A program made the position numbers and the translations under genes. Positions 12,790 to 23,966 of a stretch of 64,000 nt of DNA are shown piece by piece. The notes below the pieces were generated by a model. That model was not told the origin of the DNA, did not search any database, and saw only the letters and a program-made list of their open reading frames with translations. Position 1 is the stretch's first letter. Each line of letters opens with the position of its first letter. The stretch is from Floccularia luteovirens (taxonomy: Eukaryota > Basidiomycota > Agaricomycetes > Agaricales > Squamanitaceae), in the NCBI GenBank assembly GCA_009739215.1, contig VSJF01000001.1, forward strand, positions 124,001-188,000, given 5' to 3'.

Positions 12790-13549
12790 ATGGGTGCGGA
12801 ACATTTTCTTCTGCATGCGTTACAGGAACTAAGTCTCCATGCCTCATAGTCAATCTACGATCACAAAAACGGCTCGCTGCGAGCGTCGCCGGCGTTGGCA
12901 AGCGAAAGATTTGGCTCGATCCTGCTGAGCAAGCAGAAATCGGCAATGCCAACTCCCGTACTCACGTCAAGAAACTTATTAAGGATGGTCGTGTTATCAT
13001 CAAACCAACAACCGTGCATTCCAGAGCACGTACAAGAGAGCTTTTGGCTGCGAAAAGAAAGGGAAGACATACTGGTACTGGAAAGAGAAAGGGTACTTCT
13101 GAGGCCAGGATGCCTACTAAAGTCACTTGGATGAGGAGACAGCGTGTGCTTCGAAGGTTGCTCAGGAAATATAGAGAAGCAGGAAAAATTGACAAGCATC
13201 TGTATGCATATCTCTCTTGTCTTGTTGAACTGAACTGACATGATTTTTGCATAGGTATCACTCCCTGTACCAAAAATCCAAGGGTAACGTCTTCAAAAAC
13301 AAGCGTGTTCTGATGGAATACATTCACAAAGCGAAAGCTGAGAAAACCCGCACAAAGGTGCTTACAGACCAAATGGAGGCTCGTCGTGTCAAGAACAAGG
13401 TATGTTCATTTCCAGATTGCTGTGCCATTAATTGTTGGGGCTTTATTTACAATTTGTTTCCATAGGCTGCCCGCGAACGCCGTGCTGCCCGAATCCAGGA
13501 GAAGCGACAAGGAATTACCGCTGTGGAACACGAGGATGCTCAGGAGTAG
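12790..13549 (+). CDS. RPL19: 60S ribosomal protein L19 (eL19), 194 aa
   Basis: This is a structural protein of the large cytosolic ribosomal subunit. Four exons: 12790-12793, 12850-13201, 13255-13399 and 13466-13549. The start lies in a 4-nt exon (ATG plus one base) followed by a 56-nt intron. Splicing it to 12850 gives the universal N-terminus [14 protein letters not shown], which decides the start. Other family signatures are [28 protein letters not shown] and [21 protein letters not shown]. The C-terminal helix runs into [13 protein letters not shown]. Length matches fungal eL19 (about 190-196). It sits between two tandem sedolisin paralogues on the same strand. Confidence 0.97.
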
Positions 13550-14071
13550 ATCATCAATACTCTACTATCGATATCACCAGTATTGGTATTACTTTACCAT
13601 GTGTTTTTCACTGTTTGTGAAAGAATTCCAAGCGTCGTCCCCTTCCTTTCATGCTCCATGTTCTATGCCACCTAGCTAAGCACCAACAAGAGATATATTA
13701 TGCATGCTCATGATTTTGGTTATGGTCAGTTCGATTTTGCGTAACCATGGTGTACTTATGTGTATTAAAATAAGAGAAACAAGCGATAAGTATATCATAA
13801 ATTGTGAAAATGCTGTATGATCCAAATAAAGCTTCTTGTCCTAGTAACAATCCATTCTCTTTATACGTGTAACACAGCAAGGCAACAAAACTCCTTGGAT
13901 GTCAACGCTGTGATTGAGATGCTATTCCAATATGCATCACTGATTTACTATCACAGGTTCATATTAATATGAGGTACAGAGCGGGAGTAGTTCAGCTGTG
14001 CCTATGCCCTCGCCCTACAAATATCCTCCCTTTTCTTCTGATGAGTTCACTTCCTTCATTTCTTCTTCAAT
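13550..14071. other. intergenic between RPL19 and sedolisin 2
   Basis: This is the 3' flank of RPL19 and promoter of the second peptidase. No gene recognised. Confidence 0.5.
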
Positions 14072-16907
14072 ATGAAAGTTTTTTTACTTCTCTCGATATT
14101 GACCATCGCCACAGCCGCCCCTTCTCCTCGCACTTCTCACGTAGTACATGAGACGACATCAGCAAATCATCTTAACTGGGTCAAGACACGTAAAGCAGGG
14201 GCTGATACAGTGCTCCTAATGCGTTTTGGCCTATCGCAGCCAAACCTTCACCGCATGGAAGAATTGTTAATGGACGTGTCCCACCCAGAATCACCAAATT
14301 ATGGAAATCATTACACGCCAGCTCAAGTTGTCGATTTATTTGCACCAAGCGCGGAAACAGTCAACTCTGTCACGAATTGGCTAACTAGCGCCGGCTTTTC
14401 TCGTGATCGTTTGAAGCTTTCATCCAATAAGGGATGGATCCATCTCAATGCTACTGTTGCCGAAGCTGAAGATCTCCTCAAAACGGAATATCATGTATAT
14501 GCGCATACCTCGGGAACAAATCACATTGGTCTGTTTCTTTTCTTTTGATAGTTATGATATCATATTGATATGTTTATCACTCTAGGTTGTCGCGAATATT
14601 CCGTACCCGCACATATCAGGGATCACGTCGATCTGATACAGCCCACTGTGCATTTCAATCTTCACGTGTCAACACACGGAGGGCGAATCGGGCGAAACGC
14701 GGGCTTCAGCATGGTCTCTAGATCTGCTAACCGTCGGTCGTTAACCGATTGCGATGTCATGATAACTCCGGAGTGCATTCGTGCACTCTACTCGGTTGAT
14801 TACAAACCCGTTTCAACATCAAATAACTCGTTTGGGATTGGTACATATTTTTGTGTTGTAAAAGACAATCTTTTAACTTGTATATAGCCGAACTTACTCC
14901 CCAAGCATTCCTAGGCCCGGACCTCGATATATTTTTCAGGTGAGTATAGGGTATGCTTCGTTTGACCGCAGACCGACCTTCTATTCATGTTTTAAGGAAA
15001 TTCGCCCCAGATTTAGTCGGAGTAAGGCCCCAAACTATCCTCATTGATGGGGGTACGTGCATAATGGTTGTCATTTTGGTCATTGCATCACTGAAACTCG
15101 GTTAGCTGTTATCCAAACCCAATACCAAAACTTCAGTGTCGATGGGGAGAGTAGCCTTGAGCTTGAATATGCCATGGCTCTTACAGCACCCCAGCCAATC
15201 ACACTTCTTCAGATCGGTGACTTAGTGCAAGGTCTGACAGAAATATAATTCTATATTTCTTACGTACAATTTATTTACTTGCACACTTTAGGGGCTTCAT
15301 TCAATAATATGTTGGATGCTATTGACGGAAGCTATTGCACATTTGAGGGCGGAGATGATCACGACAAGGTACGTTCGTAAGCACTCACCAAAGAAATGGA
15401 ATCCAACTGTGTCTTAGGACGGCATTTACCCAGACACTGCTCCTGGTGGTTTTAACGGTGACAAAAACCTGTATAATCATTTTATAACTTCGCGCCTAAC
15501 ATTCCAATAGGGTCAGAATCATGTGGGGTGATTGCTCCTCCCAATGTGATATCTGTATCGTACGGAGGGGGTGAAGCGGAAATTTCCTCCTTTTATGCCA
15601 ATCGGCAGTGCAATGAGTATGCCAAAGTGAGGAGGTTCTTCTATGTTTTGTCACCTACTCGCTAATTAATTACATCAGCTTGGCCTCCTGGGAACTACTG
15701 TCATTTACTCTAGTGGTGATTCCGGCGTTGCTGGTGGATCCAGTTCAGATCCTGTTTGCTTGGAGAGCGATGGTACGTTATTTTATTGTCACATACTCTC
15801 ACCTCAAAACTCGGTAACAGGCACCTCCTCTGTAAATGGCACTAGGTTCAATCCCGGCTTCCCGGTATACGCAAATTTAATCCCAGTAACAGTATCGTTC
15901 GCTTACCTCTGATTAGGTGACTTGTCCTTTCGTGACCGCAGTAGGAGCAACGCAAATAACACGTGGATCAACTGTCAATGATCCAGAAACTGCATGTGAA
16001 ACTAGAATATTTTCCGGAGGAGGGTTTTCAAACATTTTCCCGTTTGTTAAATTATCATAATCACCAGTTTGTGTATATACTGAAACCAGGTTCACAGTAT
16101 GCCTGATTACCAGAAAGATGCTGTTACAAACTTCTTGACATCGTATCCTCCCCCGTATACATCTGCTCAGTTCAATAACTCAGGCAATGTAAGTTATGCA
16201 TTCCAATACCTCGAATGAATTGTGTTACTGAATCAAGACCAAGGCTCGAGGTTTCCCGGATATCTCAGCTAATGGGTACGTTTTTTCTTGTACTTCGTCT
16301 CATATCACACTGAATGAACAAAATTAAAGAGCAAATTACGTCATTGGTATTAATTTGATGAAGCTACTGTTGATTTTATTGTTGACGTTTGATATAGCGG
16401 TTAATGGTCAAAATATAACGGTGTTCGGGACATCTGCGTCTGCACCTGTTGTTGGGTCTCTAATCACACTCGTGAATGACGCCCGTATTGCGGCCGGGAA
16501 AGGTCCTGTTGGATTTATCAACCCATCGGTACGTGATAATACCTACAAAATGATAATATGTGACCAACAACATTCAAAGATCTATAGCACGGGTTTCGCG
16601 GAGGCATTTAATGATATTACGAGTGGTGGGAATCAGGGGTGTGGTATGTATCCATTTCATTATATAATTCGCTTGTTGCTAAACCAACGGGCAGGAACAC
16701 CTGGATTCAATGCGTAAGTACTAATCCATTGGAAAAATTTTACTGACCTGACCTGATCTTGCCTTGCAGGACCAAGGGGTGGGATCCAGTAACTGGTGAG
16801 TGCAATCAGACTTGGTTGAATTTTCCACTTGAATGAATGGACTCTGTATAGGTGTCGGTACACCCAATCTCACGAAGCTCATGCCTCTCTTTTTGGCCCT
16901 GCCATAA
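14072..16907 (+). CDS. secreted sedolisin / tripeptidyl-peptidase (S53), copy 2
   Basis: This is a paralogue of the gene at 9167 with the same role: a secreted acid tripeptidyl-peptidase. The signal peptide is MKVFLLLSILTIATA. The prodomain repeats the SQPNLHRMEELLMDVSHPES pattern. Catalytic residues are visible in VDGESSLELEYAM (Glu and Asp), YSSGDSGVAGG (oxyanion Asp) and VFGTSASAPVVGS (Ser). Splice sites fall at the same codons and in the same phases as in copy 1, including the tiny exon reading ANYVI, and the last exon ends LMPLFLALP. All exons can be joined in frame, so the gene appears functional. Side-by-side reading shows many substitutions, including in the prodomain linker, so the duplication is not recent. 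Arrangement: copy 1, RPL19, copy 2, all on the plus strand. Confidence 0.92.
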
Positions 16908-17393
16908 GTAATGAAACTCAAGATATTAATTAAATGAAGATCTGATTGAAATGATATATCATTTCATTACAGAGTCATATATAGTAAATAGCACCGCAAT
17001 TGATGTTTGCCCTATAAAAACGTATTGTTCTCGTGATTGAATTGTGTGTGTATCTGAGTATTATCAGTTGAATAGAGTAATACAGCTAGTCATGCAGTGA
17101 TGGGAGAATGGAGAATGATTGGACGGAATTTCTGGGCGTTGGTACATAAATAATATAAAAACGCCTCCTCCACACAGCCACCCCCTGAGCACTATATCAG
17201 TGGTATCTGTGGTAATAAACATGTAATAGTTGTCATCAGAAATAAACACAATTCTCGAATTTAGACTCACAACACTCTTCCACTTCCCCATTAATATACA
17301 TGACAAATAAGACATGTAAGACATGGGAGGTACAAAAACCTTGTGGGTCAATATCATGATGCTTGATACTAGTTTTCATTCTTCGACGAAAAT
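16908..17393. other. intergenic
   Basis: This is the 3' flank of sedolisin 2 and upstream region of the P450. AT-rich, no gene recognised. Confidence 0.5.
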
Positions 17394-19339
17394 ATGCAAC
17401 ATGAACTCGAATTTGGATTATGGGATGCCGTTCAGTTCGTGGTAGCTTCACTTCTTTGCTTTATCGTCTACGGTGCTATAAGGCGCTTGTATTTCCATCC
17501 ATTGTGTCATATTCCTGGTCCGAGGCTCGCTGCGCTGACATGGTACTACATGGCATACTACGATGTGGTCAAGGATGGAGCAATAGTTTATCATCTGAAA
17601 GAATTGCACGAAAAGTATGGTACGCAGAGCTATCTCTTTTATCAAGACATAGTTGAATTTCTCACCCAAAACATTTGATACATCACGGTTGTAGGTCCTG
17701 TTGTCCGTATCGCGCCAAATGAGGTGTGTATTCCAACTTTGATGTTCAATATATCCATTAGAAAAATCTTGCATGAAGATCCATTTCAATTACCCAGAAG
17801 CATACGAAGATATATATACAAATGCATCATTCACAAAAGACGTTGCATTCTATCGGGGATTACGTGGTCATGAATCTTCCTTTGGATTCCTGGATCAACG
17901 CACTTCAAAAGAAAGAAAAGACATCATGCGTCCACTTTTCTCGAGGAAAGGTGTTTTGAAATATGAATATATCATTCAACAAGCTGTACGCTATTCATAC
18001 TTTGTTCTTCTGCATAAAATCCTTGTTCTCAAAAAAAATTTTCATTTTTATCATCTGTTTTAGGCTGACGATCTCATTGCGGCCCTTTTATCTGAGAGAT
18101 ATCGTAATACACCAATCGAGCTCCACCGCGGGATTTTCGCAGCTGCAATGCAAGTTATTACGACATTTTGCTTTGCCCAGCCTTTCGACGGACTTGAATA
18201 TCCTCAATTTCGGCATCCATTACTTGTTTCGTTAGAAACAGTCGGGATTGTTTTTCACATCGTGCGCCACTTCCCATGGCTGGAATACTTGTTACTGGAT
18301 ATGCCTCGGCCCATCGCAGCAAAAATCAGTGCTGACTCGGTTGCATTCTCCGAAATTATGGACACACTGAAACAACATATTGATCGTGTGACTGCTGATC
18401 CATCGTCCCTGGACTTAGCTCAAGCGAATGTGTTCTATTACCTTCTAAACCCTGGCAATGGAGCAAAAATTCCGTCAAAGAGTTCACTGCTTGATGAAGC
18501 AACTACTTTGATAGCTGCTGGTTCTGCGACCGTCTCACAAACGCTAGCCACTGCTTCACTGTTTATCTTGGAAGACAAACACATCTCGGATAAGCTTGTG
18601 AAGGAACTTGTCGAGGCATGGCCTGATAAAGATGAGAAACTGAGCTACGAGAGGTTGGAGAAGTTGCCCTATCTTGTGAGTGGAATATTACTCATGTTGA
18701 AAGAAATAATTTATTCCGTTATCATCTTAGACTGCAGTAATAAAAGAGTCATTGCGCTTGTCGCATGGCGTAATCGTGCCATTGCCAAGGTTTGTCCCAA
18801 AAGAAACTATTATCGGAGGTGTTCCGGTTCCAGCGGGGGTAAGGGTTTATAATATATACTTGATATGTGCTAATTCAAGTATGTGTTGGTAGAGCGTTGT
18901 GATGATGAGCTCCTACTTTATGCACATGAATCCAAACAAATTTTCAAAACCTGAACAATTCGATCCAGAACGGTGGATGAACGCAAAGTCTCGAGAACTT
19001 GAGAGCTGCTTAGCCCCATTTTCAAAAGGCCCTCGCAGCTGTTTTGGTGTCAAGTGAGTTCTACTATGTGTTTGTGAATTCCTGGAGAATTTACGGTATC
19101 GATATGCCACCCCGATGTAGCGTTGCGTGGTGTGAGATGTATTTGGTACTTGCTACTTTGTTCCGCAGAGTAGAAATGGAGATTTATGATACTAATGTAA
19201 CGTGAGTATCCAAGACTTCCTCGTGGTTAAGCAGCCCCGAATCATTCATAGGCCCGAAGATTTGGAGTGGAAAGCGTACATGCTTCCACAACAGCGAGGA
19301 AAACCCAGAAGGGTTTATGCCAAGCAACGCGAATATTGA
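17394..19339 (+). CDS. cytochrome P450 monooxygenase, 503 aa
   Basis: This is a microsomal haem-thiolate monooxygenase. Eight exons: 17394-17619, 17695-17723, 17779-17985, 18064-18675, 18731-18838, 18893-19053, 19121-19201 and 19252-19339. The N-terminal membrane anchor (residues about 10-30, VQFVVASLLCFIVYGAI) is followed by the proline hinge HIPGPRLAALTWYY. The I-helix region reads ATTLIAAGSATVSQ, a weak form of AGxxT. The ExxR motif is in KESLRLSHG, the PERW motif in FDPERW, and the haem loop is PFSKGPRSCFGVN, with the Cys ligand near residue 440. The substrate cannot be inferred. The sequence resembles the fungal CYP groups seen in secondary metabolism or detoxification, but no biosynthetic cluster surrounds it. 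All exons join in frame. Confidence 0.93.
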
Positions 19340-20096
19340 GCGCTGAGCATGTATGATATGATGTAAATAAGGTATTGGTTTGTCAGTTTCTCAGCCATGC
19401 AATGAGGGGGTTATTTTTTGGGTTTTTAAGTTATGTGTCCTTTTTTTTCTAACTTAACTGGTATTATTTTGTGTTGGCGCCAACCTTGTATACTAGGTAT
19501 AATAGCAAATCGATGTGTATTGCCAGTGAAAATGCCCCCGCTCAAAGCGGCTACTAAAGACAGAAGTCATTTGTTCTATTCTGATTTGAATTAACAAAGG
19601 GATAAACAGCACGCTGCGGCATATGCAGGTTCAATTTATACAATTTAGATCTAGTGACCAACCCTTCCAACACGAGGAATGATACGTATATAATTGTGGT
19701 GGAACAAGACCGTATGTGGCTGCTACCCACATCGTACAACGGCATTGAACCCAATCAAGAAGAAGAATCATTGAATTTGATCGTCATGTTGACTTACGAT
19801 TGCCAGCATGAATCAGCCAATTGACAGGGAATGAAATAGTGAAGAGAACGTTGATTCGATGGCATGGTGATGGTGCAAGATATGGCAACCGATGATATTT
19901 ACTGGTCGGACGCGAATTACTTGAGTACGTCGGTGATATCGACGAGCTTGGCTGGTTTAGTTATGTTTTCCTAATCAAGTGTTAACCCAGAAAGGCAGCA
20001 TTTGAGGATGTCGAAAAATACAAAAGGTTCCCCTTGCTTGCCAACAGCCTTATATAGCTTCGTTAGAGGTTTACTTTACCACTTATCGTTCGTAGA
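19340..20096. other. intergenic
   Basis: This lies between the P450 3' end and the Ser/Pro-rich gene. No gene, tRNA or repeat recognised. Confidence 0.5.
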
Positions 20097-22515
20097 ATGT
20101 CCTCTCAACGTAGACCCGTGTTGTCGCTGACTGATTTTAGCAAGCTCGTAGCTTCTGCTCTTGATGGAGAGGATGATGCGGATAGCTTAGCGTCCAAGTT
20201 GACCCTGTCACCCTCGAAAAACGACCCTGGAGCCGAATTCTATCCTGTGCAAAGGTCGCAACTAGCGTCTTCGACCTCCTTTTTCACCTCTGCGGTCACT
20301 GCGATGTCGTGTTCACCGTCGACTGTGTCCTTGTCGACTATGAATCTCAGTCCTCGCAGTTGTCTGCCGCATTCCCCATCTCCATCACAATTTCTGGCAA
20401 AGCTCAAACGCGTGGTATCCAAATCACCAGTTAATTCGCCTCCATCGCCGCATGATGATGATTTTCCGAAACCATCCCCACGATTGTCGTTCGTGTCGCT
20501 GTCATCTTCATTAAATGATGAAGACGACGATAGCGATTGTGTGCCGTACTTGCCTCTAGTTGCTCAATATGAACGCTCATCCCCTTACTTTGCTCCACCA
20601 AGTCCTTCTCTTGTCTCACTCACATCTCTCTTTCCTGCTCCTCCGAAAGACAGTAGTCATGTACCTACGAATTCTCGCGCATCCATTGGATCATCACGCT
20701 CATCTTCAACTTCTGCTCCTCCGTCACCTGCTTCCTCTGTTTCATCTTTGCTACCAACTACACCTGTAACGCCACCATTTGGTCTCAGTGAAGATGGTGT
20801 GAAGGCCCATCGCACGCGTCCACAACCTCTTCCACCTTTACCGCCCAGATATCCAGCACCGTCTTGTCCTCTACCCTCTCCTCCTTTGTCATCTTGTGAG
20901 GATGATAATTGTTCTTTTGTTAATATTCAGGTACGCGAAGTTTTCAATAGAAATTTAGAAATGTAAAAAACATAACGGCATTTTTTTTTGGTAGTCTCAA
21001 ACGTCATCCTCTGAAGACGATTCATTGAGTCAAAATATGTCTGTGGGAAGACAAGTGCGTGCCGGTGTGCGCGGAGGCAAAGAATGGACTTTAGGTTTGG
21101 GTATCCCCAAACAGGTACCTGGTGGTAATGTTGTTCTGGCGCGTCCCCTGTCCGTCGATGCAGGACTGTTTGAATCGCAAAACGCACAGAATCTCAAGCG
21201 TGGGCGTAAGCGGGTTCGTAGCACTCCTGCTAATTCTTCACCATCCGTACCTGCGTATAAGATTACTCGTCCAGAAGAAACAACCCAGAAGGTCAAAATC
21301 GAAGAGCCAGTAAAGATTTCGGAAAATGAAAGTGTCAAAATGCTGCAGCCGAATTCCATTTTTCGGAGCAAGTCCAGGTCCACAGTGAATATGAAGGCGG
21401 AGAAAGATCCTGAAGAAAAACAGGAGAAACCACAGGATTGGACGTTGTCTCTTCCTTTGCTACCACCTAGTCGACGTTTACGAGTTGTTTCTTTCGGCAC
21501 TGCTGCACTCAATTCGCCTCCTGTCGAAGACAAACACAGAATGAGAGTTTCATCAGCCACACCTCGCATACAAGTGTGCAAACCAATAAAACTCACCCAT
21601 GCGACAAGCTTGCCAATAGTTCGCACCATTCCACCTTCTCCGACTATTTTACCGCTCGATATTTTGCCACTCCCTGCTACAACTAGCTCAGTAACGCCTG
21701 AATCACACCCAAGGACATCTCTTGCGTCTGGTACTTCTCCAGTTCATACCATATTGCAATCAAGTTCTTTAACACACTTGGCGCGCAATTCGGTAGAATC
21801 TTCATCACCTCTATGGCTTTCCAGGCGTCCACTTCCTAGTGCAGCATCACCACCTTCCTCATATGTACCCCCAATTTCGCCGCCATCTCCCATCCTCACG
21901 ACTTCTCCGCTTGCCTCGTTTAATACAGTTGCACCTCTCTCACCGCCTTTGTCCCCTCATAAACCACCCTCTCCCACCACTATGGTTTCCTTGCGCAGAT
22001 CAGGATCATCATCCCGTTCCACGATATCTTGCTCATCTAACTATAGCACCTCACGCTCAACGACGACGGCTATGCTACCTCTTACCACAGAGTCATGCAT
22101 ATCAGTGTGTACGAATTATTCTGCAGTGACATCGTCTTCTGCAGACACTACGACTTCCAAGGCAACAAATTCCTCAGCAGCCACCGTCGTACCCACAGTT
22201 GTTCAGCGACAGAGCACAGATTCATGGGGAACTGCTGATCAGAAGGAACACATCGGCAGTTATGGTCGCAAGATTGATGACAGTATGGCCTCTTTACACA
22301 ACAACGACCTTGGCGAAGACTTGAATTCGTACAATGGCGGTTCTAATGCCAGTGCTATTGCAGAGGTAGGAGTGAATTCGGATATTGAAACAGATGAAGA
22401 ATCACTCCGTTCGGGGACATATTATAGTGCAAGATCAAGTTATGGAGGTGGTCGCTCGAGCCCTGAAATTTCAGAGTGGGAGAGTGCACGGTCGGCATTA
22501 AGCCGATTCCGTTGA
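20097..22515 (+). CDS. Ser/Pro-rich disordered protein, 784 aa
   Basis: I do not recognise a domain family. Two exons, 20097-20930 and 20995-22515, join at GTACGC...GGTAG with phase 0. The protein is dominated by Ser, Pro and Thr, with clusters such as PPLPPRYPAP and APPSPASSVSSLLP. It has a short, more ordered patch near the start of exon 2 (RQVRAGVRGGKEWTLGLGIP) followed by a basic stretch RGRKRVRSTP that could be a nuclear localisation signal. A C-terminal acidic/Ser region ends SEWESARSALSRFR. The composition suggests a regulatory or scaffold protein with many phosphorylation sites. The conserved GGKEWTLGLGIP patch is the best handle for a homology search. Confidence 0.8.
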
Positions 22516-23082
22516 AGTCGAGGTGGTTGTCGTTTTTCTTTCTTTCCATTTTTTTTAGATTTTTCAGGTGTGAAACCATTCGTATTATATATCAAGGACA
22601 TAAACTTTTTTCATCCAGATTTATTTTATTTTAGTTGATTTTAAAGAGTACCATTTCAACGTTCTTTACGATTTCCGTTCTCTGCCTTCTTCCTGTTCTT
22701 TATTGTCGTTGTTTTGACGGATTCAGTATTACAATAGTAGTATTGCCCATTTCAACTTCGAAACTCTTTTTCGGTTATACCCTTTTACTCGCTCAATGAT
22801 ATCCGCTGCTCTACTGATCCCTACTGCTCCTTATCGATTATCCCTTACCCTCCATGCCACTATGCTACATCCATACTGATAGCACGGTCATTTCTTGATT
22901 GCTATAATGTACTTGTTCCATCTCCCCCCAGATGTAACACATTCTCTCTGACATAAGCCCTCGATAGCATTGCTAATTGATGACAATATAATTTTAATAT
23001 GCCGCAATAAAAAATCGTCGATGAGGAAAGCAGGGATCATTGCAATACTGAGCCCAGGAGATACAAAGTGGTTTAAAAAAAT
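22516..23082. other. intergenic
   Basis: This is the 3' flank of the Ser/Pro-rich gene. Nothing recognised except the Pol III terminator run next to the tRNA. Confidence 0.5.
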
Positions 23083-23166
23083 TACACCGAAGGGGAGTCG
23101 AACCCCTGCCGCTTGCTACCGGCGAAGTATGGAAGGCAAGCATGATAACCGCTTCACCATCGGTGT
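23083..23166 (-). tRNA. tRNA-Gly (anticodon TCC) with 12-nt intron
   Basis: Read on the minus strand, a 7-bp acceptor stem (ACACCGA with TCGGTGT) encloses a D arm, an anticodon stem CTTGC/GCAAG and a T arm AGGGG-TTCGACT-CCCCT. The anticodon loop is 19 nt long. Taking the canonical intron site after position 37 gives loop C-T-TCC-A, a 12-nt intron, then A, so the anticodon is TCC (glycine). A run of seven T follows within a few bases downstream (plus-strand A-run at 23075-23081) and serves as Pol III terminator. The B box GGTTCGACTCC is intact. Confidence 0.93.
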
Positions 23167-23966
23167 TGCATTATACTTCAATCTGTTTCCAACAATGATT
23201 TTGGCGCCTTGGGGTAACTAAATATTTCCCCACATAAATAGCACAGTGACACTTGACATGTTGACACCAGATCATAAAAAATCAGGGGAAAAGGAGAGAT
23301 TACACCGTGGTTCATGCGTAATATCACACCACTTAGATGTACATCATATCAAATGTTGGAGATTATGACGAAAGAAGCATCATTGGAACAAGAGAGCAAA
23401 GTATCATACATGGTAGATATCAAGGGTAGCAGTAACCGAAGATCATATTTGACATTCACCTCCACGGGCCAGGCCAGGACACATGGTATGCTCCTTCCAT
23501 AATGAGACTTAATTAAAATCCATCTGTCCATACCAAGCACAATTTTCCCTACTCCCACAGCAGTTTATCGATAACTTCGTTCTCAAATCTATATTTAGGT
23601 GGTAGATATCAGAGAACCGCGAATGTATTGAATGCTCAACTGCATTTCATCAAGCTAGAAGTGTCTAGCCCAACCGTCAGCTGCTCGATTTGTACCTCGT
23701 GCTTGTTGTACTTGTCATTCTTGTTCCGGTAAACCCGAAGATAGCTACAAGCTGTAATGGTTAAGCGCCGAAAATCTTTATCACAACATAATCATTCATT
23801 CCCCGTCAAAACAATCTACGTAACTACGTACACATATAAAAGTTAGGTATCCCGATAAGTACTCTACCCCAAGTGTCCAGCACTATCCGATTCAGCACAT
23901 GATAATAATATTAAATAAAACCCAAGGTGTTACACAGTGCTCTAAGCCGTAGTAAGAAAAAAAAAT
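23167..23966. other. intergenic, partly within a direct repeat
   Basis: There is no gene. From about 23480 onward the sequence resembles the region from about 29030 (for example TCCTTCCAxAATGAGACTTA and the ATACCAAG/TACAA segment), so this is the 3' flank of a duplicated block. Confidence 0.55.

Noticed and set aside
13975..14010. tRNA-like start (GGGAGTAGTTCAGC)
   Set aside because: No T arm, no matching acceptor stem and no terminator follows; coincidence in the promoter of sedolisin 2.
17394..22515. Secondary-metabolite gene cluster around the P450
   Set aside because: Neighbours are a peptidase and a disordered protein; no synthase, transporter or tailoring enzymes lie nearby.
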